Below are positions 33,077 to 42,809 of a stretch of DNA of 64,000 nucleotides, piece after piece. Position numbers and translations under genes: made by a program. The notes under the pieces are model-generated. The model saw nothing but the letters and a program-made list of their open reading frames with translations. It was not told the DNA's origin and did not search any database. The number at the start of each line of letters is the position of its first letter. Position 1 is the stretch's first letter. This stretch comes from Aedes albopictus (lineage: Eukaryota > Arthropoda > Insecta > Diptera > Culicidae). The DNA lies in the NCBI RefSeq assembly GCF_035046485.1, contig NC_085137.1, positions 458,981,004-459,045,003 of the forward strand, given 5' to 3'.

Positions 33077-33822
33077 CCCAGGTAACAATTTGATGCTGTA
33101 CAAACGATTCTGCAACTATTTTAAATCAGCCTTCATTTGAACAAAAGCTGAGCACAAGAGGTACAATCCTTTATTCAGCTCCTAAACATCTAATTTGGTT
33201 GATTTTATTAGCTGATTTAAGGCTTAATATGCACTTAACTAGTTATCAATTAAATTTATTAATTGTGTAAAAATAAAATAAAAACACTTTCGTGAGCCTT
33301 TTTTTTACCATTAGCTGCGTCTATTTCCAGAAGAGATGTTTAAGAATGTATAAATTAATGTGTGGGAAAACTGGGAATTGAACTTTGACCTCCTGATTTA
33401 TAGTCACTCACCTTAGTACCTACATCACGCCCAATAGTATACATATCCTCGAAAACAAGAGCATTACTTGTTATGTTTGAATAGTCAAGAACATAAGTTG
33501 AACTAAGTCTGTATTGAGGCTGGAGAGGCAATGTGGACTTCACGAAAACCATGCTTGGGTCAGCTGTCAAAAAATATTTTATTAAAGGTTGAACAACAGA
33601 TGATTGATTCTGCATGTTGGTGTATGTTTTAAAGCTGGCTACCCAGATGAATAATATTCTATTCAACTTGATATTCTGCCACCTATGTATTGCTGATTAA
33701 AGAGGTAGAACAAGTCATACTTCAGACCAATATTCAGCTGTCATTATGTTCAGCCATTGACACCATTAACCAGCTATTGTTCAACTAACACTCTCACTGT
33801 TCAGCATTCATTGTTACTTGGG
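33077..33822. mobile_element. 746-bp MITE with CCCAAGTAACAAT ends, copy 2
   Basis: Left CCCAGGTAACAATTTGATGC; right GCATTCATTGTTACTTGGG. It is inserted into copy B of the AATAGGG family exactly at the AAAAGCTA|GGGGTGGG site that is uninterrupted in copy C (near 36490). A TA target is consistent with both flanks, allowing one mutation. Confidence 0.88.
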
Positions 33823-34189
33823 AAGGGGTGGGACAGAAGAACATAAAATTTGGAAAAAAAATAGTTTCAACCACAATCAATAAAAACATCGAAAAATGAG
33901 TAAATATACATTCTTAGACTATCGTTTGTGGCTCAAGCCTTGAATCTAGGTTTGCAATAAAAGCAGTTGGACCTTTGGACAACAAAACAACTATCCAACC
34001 AAATTCAAATAAAAATTTCGTTTGGGGTCCACCCTTACTAACTTAACATTTGAAAGGGAAATCCCCTGCGAAGTGAAATTGTCCGCGGCTTAACCGAACC
34101 AAACCCTTCCATTATTGGAAACAAGACAGCAGAAATGTGCTTTTAATTATTTAATTAGCGCATAATTGCACCAACAACGACCACACTTC

Positions 34190-34453
34190 CACAGACAAAC
34201 AGACGTAACACCTTGAACGATTTTCATGGAAATCCATCGCCCAGTTCACACTACCATCACCTGGTGGAAAAGCTGCACGAATCACTGTGTTGTGCAATAT
34301 CGTCAACAGAAGGCGCTAGTGCGAAACGTCAAACGCATATAAAAAACGATGCGCGTGCCTCTGGTTGTGAAAGCCACAACTATGAAAATTTAAAATGATC
34401 GTTAAAAGCGTGGTCGATGGAAATTTCGCAAGTGTTACGTCTGTTTGTCTGTG
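34190..34453. mobile_element. 264-bp MITE, CACAGACAAACAGACGTAAC ends
   Basis: The 22-bp inverted ends are perfect (34190-34211 and 34432-34453). A 7-bp duplication ACACTTC lies at 34183-34189 and 34454-34460. Related copies at 35479-35726 and 38209-38462 also have 7-bp duplications. No gene. Confidence 0.92.
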
Positions 34454-34460
34454 ACACTTC

Positions 34461-34985
34461 TTTCGCTCCATCCTATACCTAGATAACCGCAGCCTCGCGA
34501 AAGCTTGGTTGCTAGATCTCGTCTCGTCTAGCCAAGGTAGTCTGAGTCTGGGTGAATGGGTCCCCAACTAGTCAGTCAGTCGTCGCGAAACGGTGAAAAG
34601 CTTACTCATCAAATGCTGAAAGAGACTATTTCCCCCTAACGAAGAAAACAACTTCGTCGATCGGTCGGTTGGGTGTAGGAAAAAGCCATCGTCGCTTAGA
34701 AACGCGTCAACCTCGAGAGCGAGAGCGGGTTGCTCCTCTATAGGAAAAACAAACATGTTAATTTCGATTTCATTTTCCTTTCCTTCGACATTTAGCAGAT
34801 ACCTACCTACCTAGACTCTGTGGTCTTTCCGTTGATCTACTTTTCAAGTGGTGATTCCGAAAGGGTAATAGTAGGCGAAAATTGTTCACGCATCATCACG
34901 TTTGCTCTACTGATGTTTGTACTGGGGGTTGGCATGGACTACTAGGATGGTGAAGTCATATGACAGTTTACTGTTTCTATGAAGA
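34461..34985. other. CpG-rich block with TCAGTCAGTC cluster
   Basis: Unique-looking DNA with GTCAGTCAGTCGTCGCG at about 34570 and CTCGAGAGCGAGAGCGGG. Short open frames on the minus strand lack recognisable domains. Possibly regulatory. Confidence 0.3.
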
Positions 34986-34989
34986 GGCA

Positions 34990-35195
34990 GAGAAAATGTT
35001 GCCAGGGTTTTTTTTTATAAAAATTTGCACATACGTTCTGAAAGCTTTCGAAAATTCATATATTTTTGGTTTAAATCACAAACGATGGTCCAAGAATACA
35101 TATTTACTCATTCTTCCATGTTTTTATTGATTGTGGTTGAAAATATATATTTTTTGAACTTTTGATCTTGTGTCCCACCCCTTATTTTAAACTCA
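34990..35195 (-). repeat. Partial reverse copy of the AATAGGGTTCTAAAA family
   Basis: AATCACAAACGATGGTCCAA, ACATATTTACTCATTCTTCC and CTTGTGTCCCACCCC match the reverse complement of the family's 3' half. It is directly followed by another, longer reverse copy. Confidence 0.65.
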
Positions 35196-35198
35196 TGA

Positions 35199-35855
35199 AT
35201 AGGGTTCTAAAATCCTACCTAGATTTTTGATTGAAACCACAAACGATGGCTTAAGAATACATATTTACTCATTTTTCGATATTTCTAATACTTTTGGCTG
35301 AACATATATATTTTTTTTTATATTTTTGATCTTGTGTCACACCCTTTGCTTGAAACTCATGGTATAAGTGATTTTGTTTTGTTACCGTGCACGTGAGATA
35401 GGAGCGTTTTTAAATCCCCAGTATGAAAAATTTCGAATTCCATCACGTCAAGGTCGACCTCAAATGTCAAACTAGAACCATAGAGAAACAGACGTAACAA
35501 TTAGAACAAATTTTATTAAAAACATCGTCACAAAAACGCAATCGCCCAATGTTAAACGTACTGTGTTTGGCCGTGCCGCCACTAGATGGCGGTAGCGAGC
35601 AATCTTCAAACAGGAGCAAAAACGATACCAGCGCCGCGATTGGTAGGTCGACCTACTACTGAATATTTGAATCAGCCGTTAAAAAGGTGATCGATGGGCA
35701 GCAATGAGAGTCTCTGTTTCTCTGTGCTAGAACTGTTTACCATTTTACTTATTTCGAGTTTTTTCATTGTTCTTCCGTTTTTCGAGTTCCTGGAAAGTGC
35801 TGTTGCTATCAGAATACTATGCGCATGCTTGATCGTATTATTAAAAAACATGTTT
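35199..35855 (-). mobile_element. 'AATAGGGTTCTAAAA' MITE, copy D (reverse), nested and truncated
   Basis: Read in reverse it follows copy A closely, including GGTAAA...TAGTTCTA and CAAATGTCAAA. It is interrupted by the 7-bp-duplication MITE at 35479-35726. Its far end is cut off by the ACTAGCTGT-type element beginning at 35864. Confidence 0.75.
35479..35726. mobile_element. 248-bp MITE, CATAGAGAAACAGACGTAAC ends
   Basis: It starts CATAGAGAAACAGACGT and ends CTCTGTTTCTCTGTG. The 7-bp duplication CTAGAAC lies at 35472-35478 and 35727-35733. It contains CACTAGATGGCGGTAGCGAG, shared in inverse with the copy at 38209. It sits inside copy D. Confidence 0.9.
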
Positions 35856-35863
35856 TTTTTTTC

Positions 35864-36177
35864 ATCTATATATATAAAAATGAGTTTGAAGTGCGTTTGA
35901 GGCAACAAAACTTACGAACGGATGAACCGATCAGGATGACTTATGCAGGGTTTGATGCATATTCATGGTGGCTGTGTTTATGTGCAGAAAAAGTTACGAA
36001 ATTCATTCAAAACAGTATGAAAATTGGGAAAATACCTACTGATTTTTGTTGAGCCGGGAACAAATTCAGCGTGATCAAAATAAAATCAATCTAGAGTGCG
36101 TTGCTGTGATGACCTTAACAGTTGTCAAACCAAACCACCACAGCTTGGCAAGACAAAGTTTGCCGGGACAGCTAGTT
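35864..36177 (-). mobile_element. Dispersed repeat ACTAGCTGT(A/C)CCCGGCAAAC, copy 2
   Basis: On the minus strand it begins AACTAGCTGTCCCGGCAAAC, then TTTGTCTTGCC, and ends TTTTTATATATATAGATGAA. It is the better-preserved of the two copies. No coding frame of its own is recognised. Confidence 0.75.
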
Positions 36178-36181
36178 AATT

Positions 36182-36366
36182 ATAAGTTTCAAGTCAGGGG
36201 CATGACACATTTAAGTTTCAAGCTAGGGTCATGACACAAGATCACAAAACGAAAAATAAGTAAATATCAGGACATTTTGCTCTTAAACATTTAAGAATCT
36301 CAGACAGTTAAGTAACAAAATTAGGCGTAGTTGTTCTTGAAAATGAGAAATCGAACAATAATTAAC
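36182..36366. repeat. Fragment of the same MITE family
   Basis: AAGCTAGGGTCATGACACAA and AAAATAAGTAAATATC resemble the family's central and 3' parts; duplicated GTTTCAAG(T/C) pieces precede them. Probably a fourth or fifth degraded copy. Confidence 0.4.
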
Positions 36367-36367
36367 A

Positions 36368-36645
36368 ATAGGGTTCTAAAACTAATGACCATGGTATTGT
36401 GATCGCAACACATTTTTTGCACTGCGAATTAAAAAACATTCCTACCTGACGTACACGGTAACAAAAATTCGCTCAAATTCTGAGTTAAAAGCTAGGGGTG
36501 GGACAAAAAATGAAAAAAAAAAGATTTAGTTTCAACCATATTAATTGATTATGATTAACACCGAAAAATGAGTAAATACGTTTTCTTGGACCAGATTTTT
36601 TTGTTCAAACAAAGGATCTTGGTAGGGCTTTAGGAGCCTATTTAA
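36368..36645 (+). mobile_element. 'AATAGGGTTCTAAAA' MITE, copy C (short)
   Basis: It starts AATAGGGTTCTAAAACTAAT and ends GCTTTAGGAGCCTATTTAAA. It contains GACGTACACGGTAACAAAAA and an intact AAAAGCTAGGGGTGGGAC site. About 130 bp of the 5' interior present in copy A is deleted. Confidence 0.8.
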
Positions 36646-36692
36646 ATTATCCGGTTCTGATGATTAACCTGGGCTTGTTAGGGGAATATCTG

Positions 36693-36833
36693 TAAATAAA
36701 AGAAAATCGGGTTAAGTATGGTTCCTTTGAATTCCACTAAGAATTTGCATCCTTTGACATTGTATCTGTCAAAGGATGCAAATTCTTAGTGGAATTCAAA
36801 GGAACCATACTTAACCCGATTTTCTTTTATTTA
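36693..36833. repeat. Perfect inverted repeat, 67-bp arms, 7-nt loop
   Basis: Arm 1 (36693-36759) and arm 2 (36767-36833) are exact reverse complements over all 67 bases; the loop is TTGTATC. Landmarks in arm 1 are AAAATCGGGTTAAGTATGG, CCTTTGAATTCCACTAAG and TTTGCATCCTTTGACA. The direct repeat ATCCGGTTC lies at 36649-36657 and 36833-36841 and may be a target duplication. Confidence 0.97.
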
Positions 36834-36841
36834 TCCGGTTC

Positions 36842-37096
36842 ACTTCTTCGCATTAATCTGTCTAGATTCTTTAGATACCTAGGCCCTCTAGTTATTCTTT
36901 AAATTAGGATGTAATCAGTCGGTTTCGATGTACCCTCAACCTTCTGCAAAAGTGGCAACACTGCCCGCCCATCGCTGACGACTTAAGTCAGTTGTTTTCA
37001 CTCTTCACCCATTCTTTCTGCGATGATAAGACATTAGATGGAACCGCACTCAGTCAGTCAGTGGAGTGGGTGGCTGCCTAGTGCGAGAGCAAACGA
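36842..37096. promoter_or_regulatory. Unique block with TCAGTCAGTCAGT
   Basis: CACTCAGTCAGTCAGTGGAG at about 37050 resembles other TCAGT clusters in this window. No exon or splice site is seen. Function is inference. Confidence 0.25.
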
Positions 37097-37197
37097 TTAA
37101 CCGTTATGTGTCCGACAAAATTTTTGCTTTTTTCTACACCGTGCTTTTCAAATGGGCGCTGGGTACCCGGGTACCCTGTCGGCCACATAAGGGTTAA
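37097..37197. mobile_element. 101-bp TTAA MITE
   Basis: TTAACCGTTATGTGTCCGAC and the complement of GTCGGCCACATAAGGGTTAA pair. TTAA is present at 37097-37100 and 37194-37197. The palindrome GGGTACCCGGGTACCC lies near the right end. TTAA suggests piggyBac-type mobilisation. Confidence 0.85.
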
Positions 37198-38145
37198 AGG
37201 GTTTTTCGGTTTTAGAAAATCTCACTCGATGTTTTCGCGTCCATAAATCAAGCGCGGCCAAAACAACTCTCGCCCGGCTTGGACCCATTTGACAGTGAGA
37301 TGGCAGTCAGTGTCATCCGCCTGTGACCGGGTTGCTGTGATGTTGTTGTTGTTGTTGTTCCTCGGACTGGGGATACTGTTCGACAAAAGAATACAAACAA
37401 AACCCGAATTGATCGAACGCGCGATGAAACGATATGGCACCCCAAGCAAGCAGAACATAAAATCTGTCAAACCACCTGTTTTCTGGTTGGTATTTGGGGG
37501 AGGATGTAACGAAGAAACATCAGACACTTGATCGACTCCCACGCAGCAGTTGCTTTGCTATGCTCTGTACATAGAGGGAACAGAGGGATCTAATTTTAAA
37601 TCCCACTTCATCGGAACAATTAAAATTGACCCAGTTGCCTACATCGGCCAATGTCACCACTATGGTGTAACTGTGTCCCGATCCAAGAAGCCCTGATGTT
37701 GTCGTAGGTAGGTAAATGTCACACACGTGCCAAAGGTTTGCCTTGAAGAACAGTTTTCCTTGAGATGAGGATGTGGTGATGGGACGGGATTATATTGTTT
37801 TATTACTAATCGCACGTCACACACGTGGTTTGTCAGTAGTAAAAAAAAAGAAGAAGTGTGGTAAGTTTCTCTCTAAGGTGGTGGAAAATTAATGTTGTTG
37901 ACGGAAATGGCCTTGACGGAACGGTGACTAATGGGAAGCCGTTAAATGTCCGCCCGACAAATGTAAAATTTCGTTCGACTCGATAGTGTCTGACCCCTTC
38001 AAATGGAGGAGAGTTATTTGACAGTTGATTGTAGCGGAACTTCGTAAACATTAATTTGTTATTGTTTTTTGGAAGAGTTTTTTTTTGCGATTCAGAGTAG
38101 TGGGGTTGTAGCATGAACAAAATTAAGAACATATTGCATTTGGAC
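37198..38145. other. CpG-containing unique DNA, no gene proven
   Basis: Open frames on both strands at 37222-37726 overlap each other and have no recognised domain. Includes a (GTT)n run near 37340. May be regulatory. Confidence 0.35.
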
Positions 38146-38149
38146 CTTC

Positions 38150-38700
38150 GAGGTAGTGAACGAATTCGTCTACTTTGGAGCCTTACTGGCGGCTTACAAC
38201 AGTGCAGTCATAGAGAAACAGATGTCACACTCTGATCGCTGCCCAACAACCACCTATTTAACGATTGATTCAAATGTTCAGTAGTTGGTCGAATGGCCAC
38301 TCGCGGCGCTGGCATCGTTTTTGCTTCTGTTTGACGATTGCTCACTACCGCCATCTAGTGGTGACTTGTCCAAACACGGCATGATTAGCATTGGGCGATT
38401 ACGATTTCGTGACGATGATTTTTAATACAATTTTTTCTACGTGTTACGTTTGTTTCTCTGTAGTGCAGTGTTAGAGCGACGCATGCTAAGGACGATCTTC
38501 GGCGGTGTACAAGAGAACGGTATGTGGCGGAGAAGGATGAGCTATGAACTTGCTGCACTCTATGGCGAACCCAGTATCTAGAAGGTGGCCAAAGCCGAAA
38601 GGATACGATGGGCAGGGCATGTTGTCGGACAAAAACCCTACAAAATTGATGCTCGATACTGATCCGATTGGTATGGAGCACAAAGAGCACGATGGAATAG
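38150..38700 (+). pseudogene. Broken LINE reverse transcriptase C-terminus
   Basis: Translated pieces match the C-terminal end of RTE/LINE-type reverse transcriptases by motif. EFVYFGALL lies just before the MITE. After it come LERRMLRTIFGGVQENG, then W-RRRMSYELAALYGEPSI, a stop, then KAERIRWAGHVVG. In a shifted frame come MLDTDPIG and AQRARW. In this family ERR-LR-IFG, N/Y-EL--LYG and R-RW-GHV are conserved. The frame is interrupted by a 254-bp MITE (38209-38462), at least one stop codon and at least one frameshift, and part of the region between the first two motifs is missing. The intact protein would copy the element's RNA into DNA. This copy is dead. Confidence 0.8.
38209..38462. mobile_element. 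254-bp MITE inserted in the LINE remnant
   Basis: It starts CATAGAGAAACAGATGTCAC and ends TTACGTTTGTTTCTCTGTA. The 7-bp duplication GTGCAGT lies at 38202-38208 and 38463-38469. It contains CGCCATCTAGTGG in inverse relation to the copy at 35479-35726. Confidence 0.9.
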
Positions 38701-38741
38701 GCCTGAAGTAGTATGCCTTCAACAGGGATTTACACTAGAAT

Positions 38742-38800
38742 CACAGAGAAACAGACGTCACACTCTGATCGCTTCCCCGCTTCTAAATTTTAGAACAACG
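38742..38800 (+). mobile_element. Single end of the same MITE family
   Basis: CACAGAGAAACAGACGTCAC then ACTCTGATCGCT matches the left end of 38209-38462. I found no matching right end downstream, so it is a truncated copy. Confidence 0.65.
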
Positions 38801-39700
38801 ACCCTGTAGGGATTGAGAGGGATACAGAGAAAGCGAGAAACAGGGCATACAGCATTGGCAGCGGTGATGCGCAACCGGTAAACAAAGCAAACGATCATGA
38901 TGAAATGAAACGTCAGTCTTGTAAAGTATTTTGCACGAGTAGGTTGCATCATTTGTATTTTTCCTCGAAATAGAGTTTCGGCCGGCAAAATCGGTTGACC
39001 CGTTTACCACGGTGTCCGTCCGGACACGACAGACCCGTAGCGAAAGGTTTGGCAACTCTTCGATCGTTTAATCACGGAATCGCTTTCCATACAAATTGTG
39101 ACAATCAGTGCACTTTTACGTCCTAATAGCAAAAGTACACGGCACCGAGTACTCCATTACAATTCCGAGTGACCTTGTCTGGAATCTGGATCGTCATCGT
39201 CTCCGCATGTCTGTGCGGTAAGAATTTAGGTAAGCCACACGCAGCATCGTCGTACTGTACTGTTGTGAATGGTGCTCGTTACTATCCATTTTAATAATCG
39301 AACCGTCTGAAAACGGTCGCCCGAAGAACTAACCGTGACGTCGCACAAGTACCGCCATAGACGACTGTCCGAGTCGATGTCGTTCAGCCACCACCGTCTT
39401 GGTCTACCGTAGGTACTAGATTCTGATTTAGTTACCGCATGGTCGGCATCGTGGTATAGAATCAGACAGACGGAGAATCTAGACCTGCTGTAAGTTTCCA
39501 CCGCGCCTTTATTGCTAATTTTGTGCGCCTAATTGAAATCAGTCTGACGTCTGCGACGGCGGCATTAGGCTTCGCGCACGCTAATGGAGACATTTGCTAC
39601 GTGGGGTTCTGCTCCGCGAAAAGACTTCCATTGTTAGACATGTCCTCCGTTCGGTCACCACCGACCGCTACTGAATGCCCTGAATATGATTGATGAAGTC
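38801..39700. other. CpG-rich unique DNA, no gene proven
   Basis: CpG-rich sequence including an inverted GTGTCCG/CGGACAC near 39020. A donor-like GCG|GTAAGAA occurs near 39219. Small open frames on the minus strand have no recognisable domain. Confidence 0.35.
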
Positions 39701-40730
39701 AGCTTATGAACTTTTTACATCGTCGTCCGTGGAAATCTAGGCGATTTACTTGGAATTTGATGCTGGTGGAGTGGGATTTTGTGGGAGGAGAATTCTGTAT
39801 CAATGTTTTGCCTCAGGGTCATCTTTTAGTACAAGGCATATTCTCGTTTCCGTGGGATGCATTTTCTCGTTTTCACTCTAGTAACAACATAAAAAGAAAG
39901 ACGAATTTTATCTTTTCTTATTAGTGAAATAAGATCTTCCTAATTTCATAGACACAATACATAGGGTACATAAAATTTGTACTAAATTTGAAAAAGATTC
40001 GACTATTTGAATGGAGTAGTTTATAACTTCTATTTACATATGTTTAAATAGGTGCTAACTGCATTTGAGTAAGTTTAGTTATTATGTTAGGTATGAATGA
40101 ATCAGCGCCAAATATTTTAGTACAATCGAACCTATGTATTGCTTGCTTTTGAGCGTGGATTAGAATAGATAAATTTTACAAACCCGTTTTAATATTTTGA
40201 CATTTTTTTTAACAAACGTTAAATGATATTTAGTACAAATGATTCTAATTCGGGTTGAAGTTTAAACTGTGGTTCAAACCATCCCCAACCCAGTCTATCG
40301 TAGTTTAGTTCACACACAGACAGTCATCCATTGGAAGAACACTTCAAAATGATAGAATTGACTACTTTTATCATTTTCCAGTTAACATTAATGCTTGCAG
40401 TACATCGAAGATGCATTACAAGTTTAAAACCGGCAAGGCCGACTATGTTGACTCCACAAGCAAGCCATTTCATTGCGTGGGATGATCTGAACTAGTTTAA
40501 ACCCAAGCCCGAAACGAAATTAGACATGAGGTTGGTTTGTACTAATTTTTAAACATTATTTGTATTGTTTTTCTTCAATCTAAATAGTTCTAACGGTTTC
40601 GAAACTGATATGAAAACAACGTAAGGTGATATTAACAACTGAGTACTAAAAATAGTGTAGAAATTTGTATGAAAGATCTGGACTGTAATTTCCACTCAAA
40701 TAAGTTTAGTACACATATGTTTATCAGTGA
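39701..40730. other. AT-rich DNA, nothing recognised
   Basis: Repeated TTTAGTA(C)- and ATATGTTTA-like pieces suggest an unrecognised element (compare 40040-40090 and 40690-40725), but I cannot define its ends. Confidence 0.35.
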
Positions 40731-41600
40731 ACATTGGTTCTATTAACTTCATAAAATAAATAATCATTTTGTAAGCATGTATTCCACACCATGTAATTTG
40801 TTGCATCTCCACACAAACTCACCCAACCGCAACTAATTGTTCGCCGATAGGAAAGTGGAAGTGCTAAAACATACATCACATGATGATCATCTCTATCCGG
40901 CGCGCGCGCCCGCGAACACATCGTCGGACGTGATAATTTCACGGATCTTGCAAAAATAAAAACTGATAGCAGCAGCAATGCACTCACTCGCCTTCCTCGA
41001 AAGAAATCAACCATTACCAGCCCTGTCCCTCCCTATCCACCATTTGCTCTTTTCCAATGAAGTACAAAAATACCTGCCGTCGTGCTGCACTCACTCATCG
41101 CATCGTCGGAATTAAATGCCGGAGGCGCCTCTAGCTACTCTTCTTTGTGCTAAAACCGATCATCATCGTCGTCGTCGTCGTCGTCGTCGACGTCGTGCTT
41201 AAATGCATCCGTCCGTCTGTTCGTCCATCGCGCACATATTAGAGACGGTTAAAAACTAGTCATCTGACTCTCTAAGGTATCAGAAGCTATAATTTTCCGG
41301 CCGTCGAGTAGCCAAACAGCCAGCCAGCCAGCGGATAAAGCCGATTTCTCGCCGTGTTCTCGCGTCCGTACTACCCTCGCGTCTCCGAACGAAAGGGTTG
41401 CGACTGTGTGAAGTTGATGAAGGGGCTGGCTGTTTGAAGGGTTTATTAGCTTGAAGCTTTTAATACAATTTCCAGGAGGAGGTATGCTCATCTGGCTGTC
41501 TGTCGTCGAAGCGGAATGCCTCATTAGGAACTGGATTGATTTAGTGTTCTGGTTTGATAGAGCTGTGAGAATTTGTACTAAAAAGACTGGGGACATGGAA
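40731..41600. other. CpG-rich block with (CGT)n, no gene proven
   Basis: Contains CGGCGCGCGCGCCCGCG near 40900 and a (CGT)n microsatellite at about 41167-41189. Open frames of 96-141 aa on both strands lack recognisable domains; the longest run into the pyrimidine-rich region downstream. Confidence 0.35.
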
Positions 41601-41944
41601 CCAACGAGCTTTTTGTATCGCTATCATCCAGTTTGGACCATTCATCTTCTATCTGATGCCTTTTGTCACTTGTCTTGTGTACTACATCGTTCATATCCTG
41701 GTTTCTCATCCATATTCTTGTTCTATGTTCTCTTTTTCTATCTTTTATCTTATAGCTTCTGTCTTTTGGAGTTTTACTTTCTTCTCTCTCTCTCTCCTCT
41801 TTCTCTTTCTCTTTTATATCCTACTCTTCTTCATTTCTCTGTTTTCTATCTTATATTTTATGACTTCTGTCTTTAATTTTCTGCTTTCTATGTTTTGCCT
41901 TCTATCTTTATTCTTGTTTTTAATATGTTGTCTATTTTCTTTGT
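41601..41944. repeat. Pyrimidine-rich lead-in
   Basis: CTCTCTCTCTCTCC and TTCTATCTTTTATCTT-type sequence on the + strand, grading into the 9-bp array. The open frame starting at 41656 that runs through it is driven by low complexity. Confidence 0.7.
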
Positions 41945-42806
41945 CTTCTGTATTTTCTGAGTCTTCTGTGTCTTCTGTGTCTTCTGTGTCTTCTGCGTCT
42001 TCTGTGTCTTCTGTGTCTTCTGTGTCTCAGAGACGAACCAGCCAAGGGCTGAAAGTCTCTCAAATAAAGATAAATCAATCATCTTCTGTGTCTTCTGTGT
42101 CTTCTGTGTCTTATGTGTCTTATGTGTCTTCTGTGTCTTCTGTTGTGTCTTCTGTGTCTTCTGTGTCTTCTGTGTCTTCTGTGTCTTCTGTGTATTCTGT
42201 GTCTTCTGTGTCTTCTGTGTCTTCTGTGTCTTCTGTGTCTTCTGTGTCTTCTGTGTCTTCTGTGTCTTCTGTGTCTTCTGTGTCTTCTGTGTCTTCTGTG
42301 TCTTCTGTGTCTTCTGTGTCTTCTGTGTCTTCTGTGTCTTCTGTGTCTTCTGTGTCTTCTGTGTCTTCTGTGTCTTCTGTGTCTTCTGTGTCTTCTGTGT
42401 CTTCTGTGTCTTCTGTGTCTTCTGTGTCTTCTGTGTCTTCTGTGTCTTCTGTGTCTTCTGTGTCTTCTGTGTCTCCTGTGTCTTCTGTGTCTTCTGTGTC
42501 TTCTGTGACTTCTGTGACTTCTGTGTCTTCTGTGTCTTCTGTGTCTTCTGTGTCTTCTGTGTCTTCTGCGTCTTCTGTGTCTTCTGTGTCTTCTGTGTCT
42601 TCTGTGTCTTCTGTGTCTTCTGTGTCTTCTGTGTCTTCTGTGTCTTCTGTGTCTTCTGTGTCTTCTGTGTCTTCTGTGTCTTCTGTGTCTTCTGTGTCTT
42701 CTGTGTCTTCTGTGTCTTCTTGGTCTTCTGTGTCTTCTGTGTCTTCTGTGTCTTCTGTGTCTTCTGTGTCTTCTGTGTCTTCTGTGTCTTCTGTGTCTTC
42801 TGTGTC
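41945..42806. repeat. Minisatellite of TCTTCTGTG (9 bp), about 90 units
   Basis: Units of TCTTCTGTG run from about 41945 to 42806 with occasional single-base variants (TAT, ACT, GCG, CCT, TGG). A 55-bp element is inserted near the left end. All three frames and both strands appear open because the unit is 9 bp; the serine-serine-valine, KTQ-type and TED-type long frames are artefacts. Confidence 0.96.
42028..42082 (+). mobile_element. Second copy of the mini-hairpin element
   Basis: It starts near CAGAGACGAACCAGCC, then GGGCTGAAAGTCTCTC, AAATAAAGAT and a tail AAATCAATCA. Outer stem AGAGAC/GTCTCT is at 42029-42034 and 42055-42060; inner stem AGCC/GGCT is at 42040-42043 and 42047-42050. An AATAAA polyadenylation-like signal directly follows the hairpin. 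It is inserted within a 9-bp array, so the exact target duplication cannot be read. Confidence 0.75.
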
Positions 42807-42809
42807 GTT

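Larger units (their letters stand above)
32543..33960 (+). mobile_element. 'AATAGGGTTCTAAAA' MITE, copy B, with two nested MITEs
   Basis: It starts AATAGGGTTCTAAAATAAAT and contains the family landmarks (GACGTACACGGTTACTGAAA, AAAATGAGTAAATATACATT). It is broken by two younger MITEs at 32601-32869 and 33077-33822. Copy C, which is uninterrupted at both places, shows the empty sites. Confidence 0.8.
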
